A stretch of DNA of 64,000 bases from Anastrepha obliqua (GCF_027943255.1 NC_072897.1:61528406-61592405), one strand, 5' to 3'. Shown: positions 31,906 through 43,259, counted from the first letter of the stretch. The notes: a model not told the origin generated them from the sequence alone. Program-made: numbers and translations.

Positions 31906-32498
31906 CTAGCAAACCCGACCCGCTTCGCTGGGCAAAGACACGGTGGGTCCACGTTTTGGCATATATTTCGAGACCCTAGTCATCAATAGGTATGAAAATT
32001 ACCCCACGTTAAAGCACTTATCGACAGCTTTCATTTGATGCCCATATTGCACATCCACAACCAAAGGTTACCCGGGCCCACGTTTTGACCTATATCTTGA
32101 GACCCCAGTCATGGAGCGGCATGAGAAATACTCTGTACTAAAGCATTCACCAACAGCTTCCAATGTATATCCATATTGTACAAACACATTCTAGGGTCCA
32201 CGTGTTGGTCTCTATCTCGGGACCCTAGTCACGGAGCGGCATGAAAAATACTCTGAACTAAAGCATTCACCAACAGCTTCCATTTGCTACCCATATTGTA
32301 CAAACACATCCTAGGGTTACCCGGGTTCACGTTTTGGCCTATTTCTCGAGACCCTGGTATCCGATTCTTAAAATTTGTGAATCTAAACCATTCTCGAATC
32401 CCATTGAACACACACAAAAAATTTCATCAAAATCGGTTCAGTCGTTTAGGAGGAGTTCAGTGACAAACACACGAACATAAGAAATATATATATAAAGA
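31906..32498 (-). mobile_element. Non-autonomous minisatellite Helitron, short complete copy
   Basis: On the minus strand it starts TCTTTATATATATATTTC at 32498 (after A) and ends GCCCAGCGAAGCGGGTCGGGTTTGCTAG-type terminus at 31906 before T. It carries about three minisatellite units and no gene. Its ends match the larger element at 11688-13954, showing that units expand and contract inside the same family. Confidence 0.82.
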
Positions 32499-32519
32499 TA
32501 GATATAGATATAGATATAC

Positions 32520-32865
32520 ATAGATATCAACATAACAAAACACTTGTACGCTCTATGCATTCTCGCCTAAAATTAGTTTCAACACAAGAAATTAGCAACA
32601 ATTTTCATCAAATTTTTATAAAGTTTTAAATTTACTAAAACGCACGCACCAAAATTTGAGGTCGTTTTACAATGTATTTTGTTTAAATTCTTCTTTTTAA
32701 ATTAAAACAAGGAACATTAAAGTTACTTTGATTTTAAACGTTGGCGCTTATAGTTCAAATATATGTGAAGCAAGTGTGTTGCCATTAATTTGTGGCTGTT
32801 ATCTGACAATCTGATAATGAAAATAGTTCTCTTACAATAATTTCTCTGAATTCGATCACTCGATT
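32520..32865. repeat. Dispersed repeat family E
   Basis: 32540-32760 matches 61760-61950 (AAATTAGTTTCAACACAAG, GAGGTCGTTTTACAATG, GAACATTAAAGTTACTTTG). Non-coding. 32820-32865 (CTCTTACAATAATTTCTC...TTCGATCACTCGATTG) also resembles 35445-35485, just beyond the LOA insertion. Confidence 0.65.
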
Positions 32866-35148
32866 GTAAATAATGCTTACGAAATTTTTAAAGCGTGTTT
32901 AAACTTAGGCCACATTCCAGACAGCTGGAAACTAGTGAAGGTCGTCTTCATACCAATCAGCCTTTCGTCTTTCCTGTTAAAAACTTTTGAAAGACTTTTG
33001 GATACGCACCTCAGAAGCTCTTTGGAGAGCTCCGGTATATCAACTGCGCAACACGCATACCTTAAAGGCAAATCTACGGAGACGGCTCTTCACGAGGTTA
33101 TCGGAACAATAGAGGGCTCTCTAGAGAGCAAACATTATACCATGGCGGCATTCTTGGATATCGAGGGCGCCTTTAACAATGTTAGCACAGATGCCATCCA
33201 ACGGGCGTTGGTAGACCTGGAGGTGGACAGTTGCATTAGTAACTGGGTCATCTCCATGCTAGAAACGAGGATCATCAAAGCTAATATGGGTAATATCAAC
33301 ATAACCAAGAAGGTCCACGGGGGCACTCCACAAGGGGGAGTATTATCTCCACTTCTTTGGCTATGTGTGATCAGCAAAATCTTAACAAAACTTGACGGAG
33401 GTGGGGTAAAAGTGGTGGCGTACGCTGATGATGTGGTGTTAATGGTGTCAGGACTGTGTCCAAATACGATCAGTGGGATCATCCAAAGGGCGTTAGGCGA
33501 GCTTAACTCTTGGGCCACAGGATGTGGGCTAAGTTTAAACCCGCGTAAAACAGAACTTATGCTTTTTACCACCAGATACAAGGTACCAACTTTTACCCTA
33601 CCAAATATCAACGGACAAACTCTGGCTTTATCAACCAGTGCAAAGTACTTAGGGGTAATTTTGGACTCCAAACTTAGCTGGAAGTTAAACGTCGAAGAAC
33701 GGGTAAGGAAAGCAGAAATTGCTTTATATGCCTGCAAACGTATGCTTGGAAGAAGTTGGGGTCTTCAACCTAAGCATACATTATGGCTGTATAAGGCGGT
33801 TATACGACCCATTTTATCGTATGGTTCGGTAGTTTGGTGGAAAGCTCTAGGGAGAGAGTACAATACCAAATTACTCGGCAGAATACAAAGATCAGCCTGT
33901 GCAATAACGGTCGGTGCAATCAGATCATGTCCTAGAGAGGCTCTCAATGCACTGACACACGTTATTCCAATAGACCTACATATAAAGAAGACGGCAACCA
34001 TGAGTGCATTTAGGTTAAATGAAGCGGGTCGCTGGAAAAGAAAAACTTATGGTCACGCTAGTCTATTATTGCGACAAACTCAGTTAACCTCGGTGAGGAC
34101 TGACTACATCGTCCCGATGGTAACGTTCAATAGGAATTTTGCCACACTCTTTCCATCTAAAAAAGAATGGAATAAGGGATTCTCTCTAAACAACTTCGAT
34201 ACCACAGTCTATACAGACGGCAGTAAAATGGACTGTGGTGTTGGAGCTGGTATATATTCTCATAGACTTGGAATTGAAAAATCTGTGCGTCTCCCCAATA
34301 CCAGCAGCGTCTTCCAAGCGGAAGTACTAGCAATTGGGGAAGCCTGTAGATTACTAATCGCAGATTTCTCTTTTAAGGGCAATATCGCTATTCTTTCGGA
34401 TAGCCAAGCCGCAATCCAGGCGCTGGACGCGACTATAACAACCTCTAAAGTGGTGGAGCAAAGTAGGAATAGCCTCACCAACTTGAGTGAAAACCATAGA
34501 GTAACCTTGATTTGGGTCCCGGGACACCGGAACATAGAAGGTAATGAAAAAGCTGATGAACTGGCAAGAGGGGGATCTGCCATGAATAGCGCTCTTGCAG
34601 TACCAGTATTCACTCCACTAGGTGCGGTCAAGAATGCAATTTCTCTAAAATACCTTCGAATTGCAGATTGTAGATGGAGAGACCAGACGAAATGCAAAAT
34701 CAGCAGAACGTTATGGCCAACCTACAACCTGAAGCAATCGTTGACATTAATAAACATGAAACGACGGGACACCTGTAGACTTATGGCAGTCATAACTGGC
34801 TTCTGGTCTATCGGAGAACAAGCCGCCAAAATGGGCATCCCTCACAACACATACTGTCATAGTTGTAAACAACCGGAGGAAAAAGAAACAATCTTCCATT
34901 TCCTCTGTGAATGCCCTGCCCTATGGAAGGACAGAATGTTAACCCTGGGCAAACCGCTGTTCGACAGTCTCGAGCAACTGTCTGGCGTAGACGTCAACAA
35001 CCTAATAAGGTTCCTAAACCGCACAGACTGGATATAGTCCTGCTGCAAATAACTGTAACAATTTGGTAACGAGGATGTGGCAACAAAATGGTGCGGAAGC
35101 GCTAGTTGGATTCTGGATGAATCACCACTCTAACCAACCAACCAACCA
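32866..35148 (+). mobile_element. LOA-type LINE (subfamily B), 5'-truncated
   Basis: Starts inside the RT fingers region (KACLNLGHIPDSWK near 32890) and ends with a CCAA repeat tail at 35131-35148. The sequence is nearly identical to the minus-strand copy at 50340-51784, so both are recent copies of one family. Truncation at the 5' end is the usual result of incomplete reverse transcription. A deletion between VVFIP and ISLSSF near 32953 removes part of the fingers. Confidence 0.88.
32935..35037 (+). CDS. LOA ORF2 C-terminal part: reverse transcriptase and RNase H (700 codons)
   Basis: The long frame covers the RT from ISLSSFLLKTFERLL onward (QHAYLKGKSTETAL, FLDIEGAFNN, GGTPQGGVLSPLLW, YADD at residues 163-166) and the RNase H domain. 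RNase H residues are Asp in YTDGSK (428), Glu in FQAEV, Asp in SDSQAA and the WVPGHRN...KADELA block. It ends with a Cys/His segment (CHSCKQ...HFLCEC), then a TAG stop. RT copies element RNA at the nick; RNase H degrades the RNA strand. The endonuclease, ORF1 and about 30 residues of the fingers are missing, and the Met is internal, so it cannot transpose itself. Confidence 0.88.
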   Translation: MKVVFIPISLSSFLLKTFERLLDTHLRSSLESSGISTAQHAYLKGKSTETALHEVIGTIEGSLESKHYTMAAFLDIEGAFNNVSTDAIQRALVDLEVDSCISNWVISMLETRIIKANMGNINITKKVHGGTPQGGVLSPLLWLCVISKILTKLDGGGVKVVAYADDVVLMVSGLCPNTISGIIQRALGELNSWATGCGLSLNPRKTELMLFTTRYKVPTFTLPNINGQTLALSTSAKYLGVILDSKLSWKLNVEERVRKAEIALYACKRMLGRSWGLQPKHTLWLYKAVIRPILSYGSVVWWKALGREYNTKLLGRIQRSACAITVGAIRSCPREALNALTHVIPIDLHIKKTATMSAFRLNEAGRWKRKTYGHASLLLRQTQLTSVRTDYIVPMVTFNRNFATLFPSKKEWNKGFSLNNFDTTVYTDGSKMDCGVGAGIYSHRLGIEKSVRLPNTSSVFQAEVLAIGEACRLLIADFSFKGNIAILSDSQAAIQALDATITTSKVVEQSRNSLTNLSENHRVTLIWVPGHRNIEGNEKADELARGGSAMNSALAVPVFTPLGAVKNAISLKYLRIADCRWRDQTKCKISRTLWPTYNLKQSLTLINMKRRDTCRLMAVITGFWSIGEQAAKMGIPHNTYCHSCKQPEEKETIFHFLCECPALWKDRMLTLGKPLFDSLEQLSGVDVNNLIRFLNRTDWI

Positions 35149-35851
35149 AGCAAGATTTACTAATCGGTTAAATCTTATTTTTCAGAAAATGTAATCAAAT
35201 ATCGAGTTATATTTGTTTGAATAAAAATAGAATTAATTTTTTGATTAAAACACACTTCTTCTTCCTATTTTTTGGACAGGCTCCCTAGATGTGAGCTTGA
35301 CAGGCTCTTGGTGTGTAATAAAGTGACTGCTGGGTCTATTTGCTTGAGCGTGTTGGCGGGGTTGCCATTCCAAATTAGCATTTTTATGGCAACATTAAAA
35401 ACAATAGTGTTACGAATTTTCTGGCGTTAAAATTCAAATAAATCTCTTACAATAACTGCTCTAAGTTCGATCACTAGATTGCCAAATGAAAGTCACAACT
35501 TAATGCTTTACTTTACTTCCAACGCTTTACTTTACACATTCACGTAAGATTGAAGCACTCTATTACTGTTCGTTTATTCGGTTACAAGTTCAACTTCCAA
35601 CTGAATACCCCATGCACACGCACCTCTGCTTAAATAACTATCTCCTAACCTCTGCTTAATAACTATCGCAATTTCCTGATCTGGCAGCTCTTATGTCACC
35701 GGTCGCCTTCGTCTAGCCCATCTAGCGGTAGACCCAAAAGGCTTGGTCTGTCTCCCTTTTTGCTGCAGCCATCAAGGCTTATTCATGTTTTTGTTTTGGC
35801 ATCTCGTTCGCTTTTGTTGCCATTCTGTTCGCATCACTGCCCTCTGCAATT
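35149..35851. other. Mixed non-coding DNA with a Jockey 3' scrap
   Basis: 35693-35755 (TCACCGGTCGCCTTCGTCTAG...) matches the 3' end of the Jockey element at 6690-6750, a short scrap. 35642-35830 resembles 14288-14450. The remaining sequence near 35160-35640 shows no gene. Confidence 0.5.
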
Positions 35852-37340
35852 CAGAAAACGTTAATGCATAGAGAAGTCTCAATAACGGGAACGCATGGAA
35901 TTTTGAGAAGTACTCGTTTTGGGCGCATGGGTCACCACAGACATATTTTTCCCCAAAAGTTAACAGAAATACACTCAACTGGTCAAATTAAACAGCAGTT
36001 GAGTAAAGTTCGTTTGTATGAAAGAAGAAAGAATGGTAACTCTGCAGGCTAGCTACAGGCACTTTATCGTGAAAAAACAAATATCCTAAGTTAACCCAAT
36101 CAGTTAATCCCAAAAGTTAACAGAAATACACTCAACTGGTCAAATTAAACAGCAGTTGAGTAAAGTTCGTTTGTATGAAAGAAGAAAGAATGGTAACTCT
36201 GTAGGCTAGCTACAGGCACTTTATCGTGAAAAAACAAATATCCTAAGTTTAATAGTGAGTTAGAAAGAGCAAATCAATCAAAAATGCAATACATACATTA
36301 TAATTATGTCTCTTAAGGCATCTTCTGTTAAAACTTTGTTGTCCCTTCAACCAAATCAAATCCTTCATAGAGAATTGATTCATTACCAGGCACACAGGAA
36401 GATGACATATGCAAATTTAAATATGTGAATTTATACACATATGCGCATATATATAGTATATGCTGTATATATATATGTATGGATATATGATGCGTGCTGC
36501 AAAAAATATTTCTCAAGAAATCCAGCGCTCATCCGTTCACAGACGCTTCAATATTAAATATTTGGGACTTTGGGCTTCATTGCACTCTGATTTCAGTGTA
36601 AGTTTTTAACTTTTCAGCTATATATATACATACATTTTTGTGCAGTTTTTATCAATTAGAGAACTACATACGTAAGGTAATATACATACTAATTAACTAT
36701 TTACCTGCTATCAGAGAACATAAAATAATTGTTTCGAAATTTCCCCTAGTATCGAAATGTCCGGGACAGAACTTTTTTTATAAGCTACTTGTTGCTGTCT
36801 TCTGTATTTTACCGTACGTTCATGGGCGCACTTGACGTACAGCAGCTGCGGTTGTCGATCTAGAAGACATATTTACATACATATGTGGTTGCAAACAAAT
36901 ATACGGAGCCGCGACAATTCAACATCATAAAAATTCAAGATTCAGCAAATATTGGCAAATATTTCTTTAAGAAATATACCAGTCCTCACTATTTTGATTT
37001 GATAAGTTCATCTTAGATGTAAATTTTTGTCATCGTTGAAAAAAATTGGCATACGGGCGGTTTGTTTTATGAATGAAAGTATTCTGCTCCTGGAAAAATG
37101 ACCTCGAATTTATCAATGACTTTTTTTTGTTGTGCTGTACAATATTTGAAACTGTTCAGCGCCGCGACTATTTTAGACTGTTCAGCATCATGGCAACAAG
37201 AATCATGGCCGCTATGGCTGCGCCTATTAATGCATTTTATCCAATTTCGTCCAATTTTAGCTTTGGACGACATACGCATTTAGAGAAATAAAGTGAGTGA
37301 CCTGTGTGTGCGGTTGTATGTACATGTGTATATTAATAAG
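35852..37340 (+). repeat. Dispersed repeat family D, copy 2
   Basis: It opens with CAGAAAACGTTAATGCATAG, close to the terminal inverted repeat of the large element at 39658 (CAGAGAATGTTAATGC). Its body matches 9530-10980 (reverse) and 59742-61330. Within it, 35950-36085 and 36108-36245 are a recent tandem duplication (CCCAAAAGTTAACAGAAATAC through AAACAAATATCCTAAGTT). It is non-coding. Family D is likely the body of deleted members of the same terminal-repeat family. Confidence 0.7.
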
Positions 37341-37390
37341 CATTGTTTTGCTGTCAGCTCAGAAAAAAAAATATGTGCGTACGAGTATCA

Positions 37391-37672
37391 TACATATAAG
37401 ATAATATATTTAGTTCTTTATTCACGGAATTCAGTATTATAGTTGAAATATATAGGTAATTAAAAAGATGAAGAGGTCGAGTAAACCACGGTTTGGTACG
37501 GCACGTTTGTTGAAGAACTGAAAAATAACGACTTTAGATTAGCAAATGTGCGCACACGAAATTAACGACTTGACTCACCGACAACTTAAGGCGAACTCCT
37601 CTCTGCCTACTCTCCTACATTCGGCCATTCGACAATATCATCCGTCTCGGATAGATCGGATTCATCCCGTTT
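37391..37672 (-). repeat. Possible 3' end/LTR of the gypsy element
   Basis: On the minus strand this follows the integrase stop. It has a purine-rich tract (GTAGGAGAGTAGGCAGAGAGG, near 37590-37615; shown in part as GCAGAGAGG) and an AATAAAG near 37415, as expected of a polypurine tract and LTR polyadenylation region. The left boundary is not defined and no matching 5' LTR is in the window. Confidence 0.35.
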
Positions 37673-38917
37673 TCACGGCTTCATATAGTCACAACTCGTT
37701 GATGTTGCATTGGGGCCTTCAAAGTCTGCTGCCTTCTTTACATCGTACCTATCATTTCGTTTGACCCTGATCACCTCATAAGGGCCCAAGTACTCGTTGG
37801 CCAACTTTTTCCCTGCGACAAATTGTGACCGTTTGATAGCCACTAAATCTCCCAATTTGTAGATTTTTTTGCATTTACGACGTCTGTCAAAGTTTTCTTT
37901 GTATTCTTTCTGAGCGTATACGATTTGTCTTCTTACATTTTCTCTCATACTGTCACGATTAGCTATTAAAATATCGGCTGATTCACTTTCCACCATATTA
38001 TTTATGTTGACATCCATTGGCGTTTTCATTTTCACACCAAACATTATTTCAAATGGTGTGTATTTCGTTGATTTATGGATGGTACTATTGATGACTCTTT
38101 GCACTTTGCCAACGTATGTATACCAGGCTTCAGTACGATCAGCTGACAACTTCGAAATAACATTTATAACAACTCGGTTCAATCGTTCGACTTGGCCATT
38201 GCCTCTCGGCACACCCGTTGTTGTCAGGACGCGTTCTACTTTTTCTGTTTGACACCAGTCCTTAAACGCTGTCGATGTAAATGCTGGCCCCTTATCACTG
38301 ATAATGCGATGCGGTGCTCCAAATATGTTAGCCCATTCCGACATTTTTCGGATTACCTCTTCTGCAGATGTTGTTTTTGTAGGGTACAACCAAGTCAATT
38401 TGCTAAATCCATCAACAACGATTAAAATATGCTTGTAAAATTTTGTTATTGCATCTAAAGGTCCAAGGTGATCGATGTGGATTGTCCGCAGTGGCGCATC
38501 TCTCTTATCAATGATATGCATTTCCCCTTCTTGTTTCTCAAGCTTCTTGTTGAACAAAATGCATTTGATACAGTTTTTAATATATTTTTCAACTTTTTGG
38601 CGTAAATGTGGTATAAAATACCTTTGTTGAACCGCATTAACTGTTTTATCAACCGCAAAGTGCCCTTTTTCGTGCTCTTCTCTAATAATTTGTTGCTCCA
38701 TTAAACGTGGTACAGCAAGCAGTAGTAAACCATTTTGACTTTTGAACAAAATACCATTTTTAATAACGTAATCTTCATAATCTTGCGTTTGCAAAATTTG
38801 CTTCACGGCTTTAAAATGTTCATCGCTTGTTTGGGCTAGGCGTAGTCCAGCACTTATTTCGTCAATCATTAAAACACTCGCTGGTGCTCTACTCAAAACA
38901 TCCACGTGCTTCATCAA
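37673..38917 (-). CDS. Ty3/gypsy integrase (414 codons, open)
   Basis: The frame encodes the end of the gypsy pol polyprotein. It opens in the RNase H-integrase linker (MMKHVDVLSRAP, a conserved gypsy block). The HHCC zinc-binding domain follows (H...H near EEHEKGHFAVDKT and C..C in KNCIKCILF). The DDE core then shows HIDHLGP, SDKGPAFTS and GNGQVERLN, giving all three acidic residues. The C-terminal part ends GPYEVIRVKRNDRYDVKK. GVPRGNGQVERLNR and YPTK wording fits the Mdg3/blastopia-like group. Integrase inserts the cDNA. The frame is separated from RT by broken sequence at 38918-39183, so the Met is not the natural start. Confidence 0.88.
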   Translation of the reverse strand: MMKHVDVLSRAPASVLMIDEISAGLRLAQTSDEHFKAVKQILQTQDYEDYVIKNGILFKSQNGLLLLAVPRLMEQQIIREEHEKGHFAVDKTVNAVQQRYFIPHLRQKVEKYIKNCIKCILFNKKLEKQEGEMHIIDKRDAPLRTIHIDHLGPLDAITKFYKHILIVVDGFSKLTWLYPTKTTSAEEVIRKMSEWANIFGAPHRIISDKGPAFTSTAFKDWCQTEKVERVLTTTGVPRGNGQVERLNRVVINVISKLSADRTEAWYTYVGKVQRVINSTIHKSTKYTPFEIMFGVKMKTPMDVNINNMVESESADILIANRDSMRENVRRQIVYAQKEYKENFDRRRKCKKIYKLGDLVAIKRSQFVAGKKLANEYLGPYEVIRVKRNDRYDVKKAADFEGPNATSTSCDYMKP

Positions 38918-39657
38918 AGTTCCTTTACGGTGCTCTACAACAAATTTATAATCTTCAAGATATAGTATCCAACGTGTTATGGCGGGTGGTAACTCTTTTT
39001 TAGTAGTAGTGCTCTTAAACGCTTGGCAATCTGTGACTAATTTAGTCCCAAAAGATAGTGACGGAATTTCTGGACAGCATAATATGCAGCTTTTATTTCA
39101 AGGTAGAAGCTATGTAACTTGATTTCTTCAGCAGTATTTTTTCTACTCCAATAGTATATAGGATGCAGCTTTCCATCGAATAATTACAAAAGAATTCGTC
39201 CAAGACCATTCTTCGACGCATCGGTATGAAGTTCCGTTGGTGCTGACGGGCAAAAGATATGCAAAACTGGTTGACTAGTTAGTATGTCTTTTACTTTTTC
39301 AATGGCTGTCATTTTTGCGGTGCCCACTACGAATTTGGCCTCCTTCTTCAATAGGTCTGTGAGTGGTTTAGTGATTACAGCATAATTTTCAACATATTTC
39401 CTAAAGTATCCAAATAGTCCTAACATTTGTTGCAGCTGTTTCACGTTTTTAGGCACTGGGAACTTTCGTATGGCAACGCATTTCTCTGCATCAGGTGAAA
39501 CACATCCGTTTTTTATTAATAATCCCAAATAAACTACATCGTGCTTTAAAAACTTGCATTTTTGCCATTTAATATGGAGACCATATTGTTCAGCCAAACT
39601 TAATACTTTCTTCAACTTCTCTATACCTTCTTCTTCATTCTTCGAGGGCACTATAAC
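38918..39657 (-). pseudogene. Ty3/gypsy RT C-terminal part and RNase H, broken
   Basis: 39184-39651 is open and continues the reverse transcriptase after the YMDD box (LAEQYGLHIKWQKCKFL, KNVKQLQQMLGLFGYFRKYV, TELHTDASKNGLG). The last block is the start of the RNase H domain with its first Asp. Then a TAA follows at 39184, and 38918-39183 contains the rest of RNase H in shifted frames. It ends abruptly at 39657, exactly where the large terminal-repeat element is inserted. The N-terminal half of the same RT is at 52077-52885. Confidence 0.85.
39651..39657. repeat. Target-site duplication, left copy (CTATAAC)
   Basis: The 7 bases CTATAAC occur here and again at 52077-52083, immediately outside the terminal inverted repeats of the large insertion. 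The gypsy reading frame is continuous once one copy is counted, which confirms the insertion. Confidence 0.9.
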
Positions 39658-39965
39658 CAGAGAATGTTAATGCAATGAGAAGGAGCAAATGTTAAATGAG
39701 CTTTTTTCGAGTTCTATTTTATAGATTCATAATAAGGTCATTTCAAATTCAACTATCTTCACGAGTGGGGAATTGCAGATATTTACCACGCGAGTGACGC
39801 GAGTGGAGGGTTTCTATATTTACTTACCACGCTAGGACAAGAATTCAGATATTTTCTGCGTTTACCAAACTACTGAGGAAGTTCATAAGATTTTTCGGCA
39901 CACTACTAAGGAAATCGAAGCGAATAAATTTGCGATTAAGAAGGCCGCGCGGCAGTTAATTTGTG

Positions 39966-40053
39966 GTGCAGAAGCTAAAGTCGTCGGAATTATTCGTTTT
40001 GTTTTTTGGCGCGTATATAATTCAGGTTCAAGTCCTGAAGTCATATTTTTTTT
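39966..40053 (+). other. tRNA-like module 1 (T-arm hairpin plus T run)
   Basis: TTCAGG-TTCAAGT-CCTGAA at 40021-40039 is a perfect 6-bp stem with a 7-base TTCRANY-type loop, the shape of a tRNA T-arm and polymerase III B box. It is followed by a run of T at 40045-40053, a polymerase III terminator. The 5' half does not fold into a recognisable tRNA, so this is tRNA-like only. Confidence 0.45.
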
Positions 40054-40444
40054 CTTGCACATTTTTTTTTTTACAATTCAAACAGGGAAAGTTTGGTAAA
40101 ATTGTTGAGTTTATTTTAATTAAAATTTCTTTAAAATACTGTTTTTTTTTATTTTATAAATGGAAATTTCATTTCAGTATAAAATAGTTCATACTGGATA
40201 TGACCTGACTTTTATATAAATCAATCAAAACAGAAAATATGTACATATATCTATAATCTATTTCATCAAATCCAAATTATATTGATGAGAAAATATCATT
40301 CTAATATCCGTCCAGAAAGCCAAACGCGCATACACACATGCATATTCATATAATTACGCATACAAACTTTCAACTAACGCAGAATATGTGCATATAAAAC
40401 TGCGAATCGAATAAATGAGTGATTTAGAAAAGATCATTAATAAT

Positions 40445-40535
40445 TGTAGATTAACGCAATCGTGAAAGACGTGTCGTATATGCAGTACATCGTCTCATAT
40501 TTGACTCAGGTTCAAATCCTGTGCACAGTTTTTTG
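40445..40535 (+). other. tRNA-like module 2 (CAT at anticodon position)
   Basis: CAGG-TTCAAAT-CCTG at 40507-40521 forms a T-arm. Some 17 bases upstream, TCTCATAT places CAT where an anticodon loop would be, and GTGCACAG plus TTTTTT follow. The layout resembles a degenerate tRNA with a CAT anticodon. Acceptor and D stems are not convincing. Confidence 0.45.
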
Positions 40536-40565
40536 TTCGATATTTTTATTTCATTTTTTATATTT

Positions 40566-42533
40566 AGTCCAGTCAAAAGAGGATTTAACTTCATAATTTT
40601 AGGAGGATGCGAGTTTATGGTTTTATTATGTAAAGCCCATCACTGTGAACTTAAATTTGAGTTTTCGGGGTCGGGGGTTGTGTCCCGCGGCCGCCATCTT
40701 GGAAATAAGGGTGCAACTAGTTTTTGCGATTATCTCGTGAATTTCGAAAGTTACAAAAATTTTGTAAATTCTTTTTTGTAGATAATAATATTATCTACAT
40801 CTTTCATTCAAAACTTTTTTTTGTAAAATTAATAATAAAAAAGTTATAAACAAAATTACGCGAAAAATTAAGGGATCAATTGTTTTAAAGCGTAATAACT
40901 TCTTTTTTATAGATTTTATGGAAAATATACTTTAGAGCTTTTTTATAGAGCATTCTTTTGTGAACATTTTTGTCTATAAGTTTTTTCCGCTATCTTTATT
41001 TAGTCGTATGATTTTGAGCTGCTAAGCGGAGCAACCAACACATTAGCGAAGCGCGTACATGATTACACAGGCCGACAAAATTTAACCAACATTCAGACCC
41101 AGAAACCAGACTATATATTTCCGAAGGTTTATGATGCGCTGAATCCAAATCTGGCCTCAGAATTGCTCTATCTGCTCTGGTTTTCGAGATATCCTAACCT
41201 AAAAGTGCAAAAAACTCCATTTTTGCCCATATTTGAGGTTATGTACCCTTGCAGATGTTTTCTTTTACCAAAATTAAAGGATGGCATCTTTAAATACAAG
41301 CCTTCTTTTTTCAAATGGCGTTTTGTTTGCTCAAATATCATTTTTTTTCGCAGAGATATCGCATTTTGAAATTTTCATGTTTCGAAATTTTCCTACACCT
41401 GAAAATCGATTGAGATAACATAGACATGATATAGTCGATTACTAATTTTCTTGGGCTTGAGGGCCTGATATATATGGATTAATAGTATGTAAATTTGGAG
41501 TTTGTGGGTAAGCCTGCTTGCGGTTAAGTGGGTTAGCCTGCTCGCGGTACGATAGGGGTGGTTTCTAGGGGTTAGGGCTGTGTGTGACACACTTATGGTG
41601 TGAGACAAAATTTTAAGAAAAATAAGACTCAATTCAAGAAAATTAGTAATCGACTATATCATGTCTATGTTATCTTAATCGATTTTCAGGTGTAGGAAAA
41701 TTTCGAAACATGAAAATTTCAAAATGCGATATCTCTGCGAAAAAAAATGATATTTGAGCAAACAAAACGCCATTTGAAAAAAGAAGACTTGTATTTAAAG
41801 ATGCCATGCTTTAATTTTGGTAAAAGAAAACATCTGCAAGGGTACATAACCTCAAATATGGGCAAAAATGGAGTTTTTTGCACTTTTAGGTTAGGATATC
41901 TCGAAAACCAGAGCAGATAGAGCAATTCTGAGGCCAGATTTGGATTCAGCGCATCATAAACCTTCGGAAATATATAGTCTGGTTTCTGGGTCTGAATGTT
42001 GGTTAAATTTTGTCGGCTTGTGTAATCATGTACGCGCTTCGCTAATGTGTTGGTTGCTCCGCTTAGCAGCTCAAAATCATACGACTAAATAAAGATAGCG
42101 GAAAAAACTTATAGACAAAAATGTTCACAAAAGAATGCTCTATAAAAAAGCTCTAAAGTATATTTTCCATAAAATCTATAAAAAAGAAGTTATTACGCTT
42201 TAAAACAATTGATCCCTTAATTTTTCGCGTAATTTTGTTTATAACTTTTTTATTATTAATTTTACAAAAAAAAGTTTTGAATGAAAGTTGTAGATAATAT
42301 TATTATCTACAAAGAAATATTTTACAAAATTTTCGTAACTTTCGAAATTCACGAGATAATCGCAAAAACTAGTTGCACCCTTATTTCCAAGATGGCGGCC
42401 GCGGGACACAACCCCCGACCCCGAAAACTCAAATTTAAGTTCACAGTGATGGGCTTTACATAATAAAACCATAAACTCGCATCCTCCTAAAATTATGAAG
42501 TTGGCTATTTTTTTCGTCTCTTTTGACTGGACT
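40566..42533. repeat. Foldback element: 0.89-kb inverted arms, 0.18-kb spacer
   Basis: 40566-41453 (AGTCCAGTCAAAAGAGG...) and 41635-42533 (...TCTTTTGACTGGACT) are near-perfect reverse complements, separated by 41454-41634. Arms contain CCGCGGCCGCCATCTTGG and CTATCTGCTCTGGTTTTCG landmarks in both orientations. Transcribed, it would form a long hairpin of almost 900 bp. Short open frames inside each arm are mirror images of each other and show no known domain. Indels distinguish the arms slightly. Confidence 0.92.
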
Positions 42534-43053
42534 AATTTGGTTTAATTAGAATTGATTTAAAATAGTGTATTCAGATTTTTCTAATACCTGTTATTTAGAA
42601 ATTTATTTTCTATATAACATTATTCATACTTCTTTTGAATTAATTTATATGTAAAACAGCCATAAACGCAATCATATGCATATGCATTCCTATATTTAAT
42701 CTCTTCAGTCAAATCTGAACTACTTACATACACATATTGATGAGAAAATATTCTAATATCCATGGATGCATCCAGAAAGCCAAACGCGCATACACGCATA
42801 TGTATATAAATATATGTATATAAATATATACAAACCTTCAACGAACGCAAAATGTATGCATACAAAAAACAACAACTGCGACCGTCTTCTTGTCCGTCAG
42901 TGAAAAGATGGGGAAGGTGATGAGCAAAAAGAACCGGGAAGGTGATGTTGACTGTTTCCTTCGATTGCCAAGGCATAGTCCACCATGAGTACCTTCCATC
43001 GGGCCAGACAGTCAATAGAGAATATTATTTATTCGTTTTGAAACCTTAGAGAG
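42534..43053. other. Core of the terminal-repeat element, partly reiterated
   Basis: 42740-42870 (TTGATGAGAAAATATTCTAATATCC, CAGAAAGCCAAACGCGCATACAC) repeats 40280-40420 in the same orientation, on the other side of the foldback. No gene is recognised in the remainder. Confidence 0.55.
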
Positions 43054-43251
43054 ATGCTGTGTGTTGCAAACCGCCGGAAATGTGAGCAAACAATTCTCAG
43101 ATTTTGCATGGTGATAACGCGCCATCGCACTGATCAAAGAGAATACAAATCGGCCTGCCGGGAGTGTTTGGAGGACTGGGTTAAGCGTTGGCACATGTGT
43201 GTTCCTTCAGACGGGTCATATTTTGAAGGAGATAATATAAATTTTCCTTAA
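43054..43251 (+). pseudogene. Mariner-type transposase C-terminal scrap
   Basis: The 65-codon frame ends CRECLEDWVKRWHMCVPSDGSYFEGDN, wording typical of the extreme C-terminus of mariner-family transposases (a W..RW..C....G.YFEGD pattern), just before a TAA at 43249-43251. No catalytic Asp is present. It is a leftover, and its presence in the core of the terminal-repeat element suggests an older nested insertion rather than the element's own gene. Confidence 0.55.
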
Positions 43252-43259
43252 ATTTAACT

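Noticed and set aside
41163..41925. Identical 68-codon frames on both strands
   Set aside because: They are the two arms of the foldback; mirror copies are expected and no domain is recognised.
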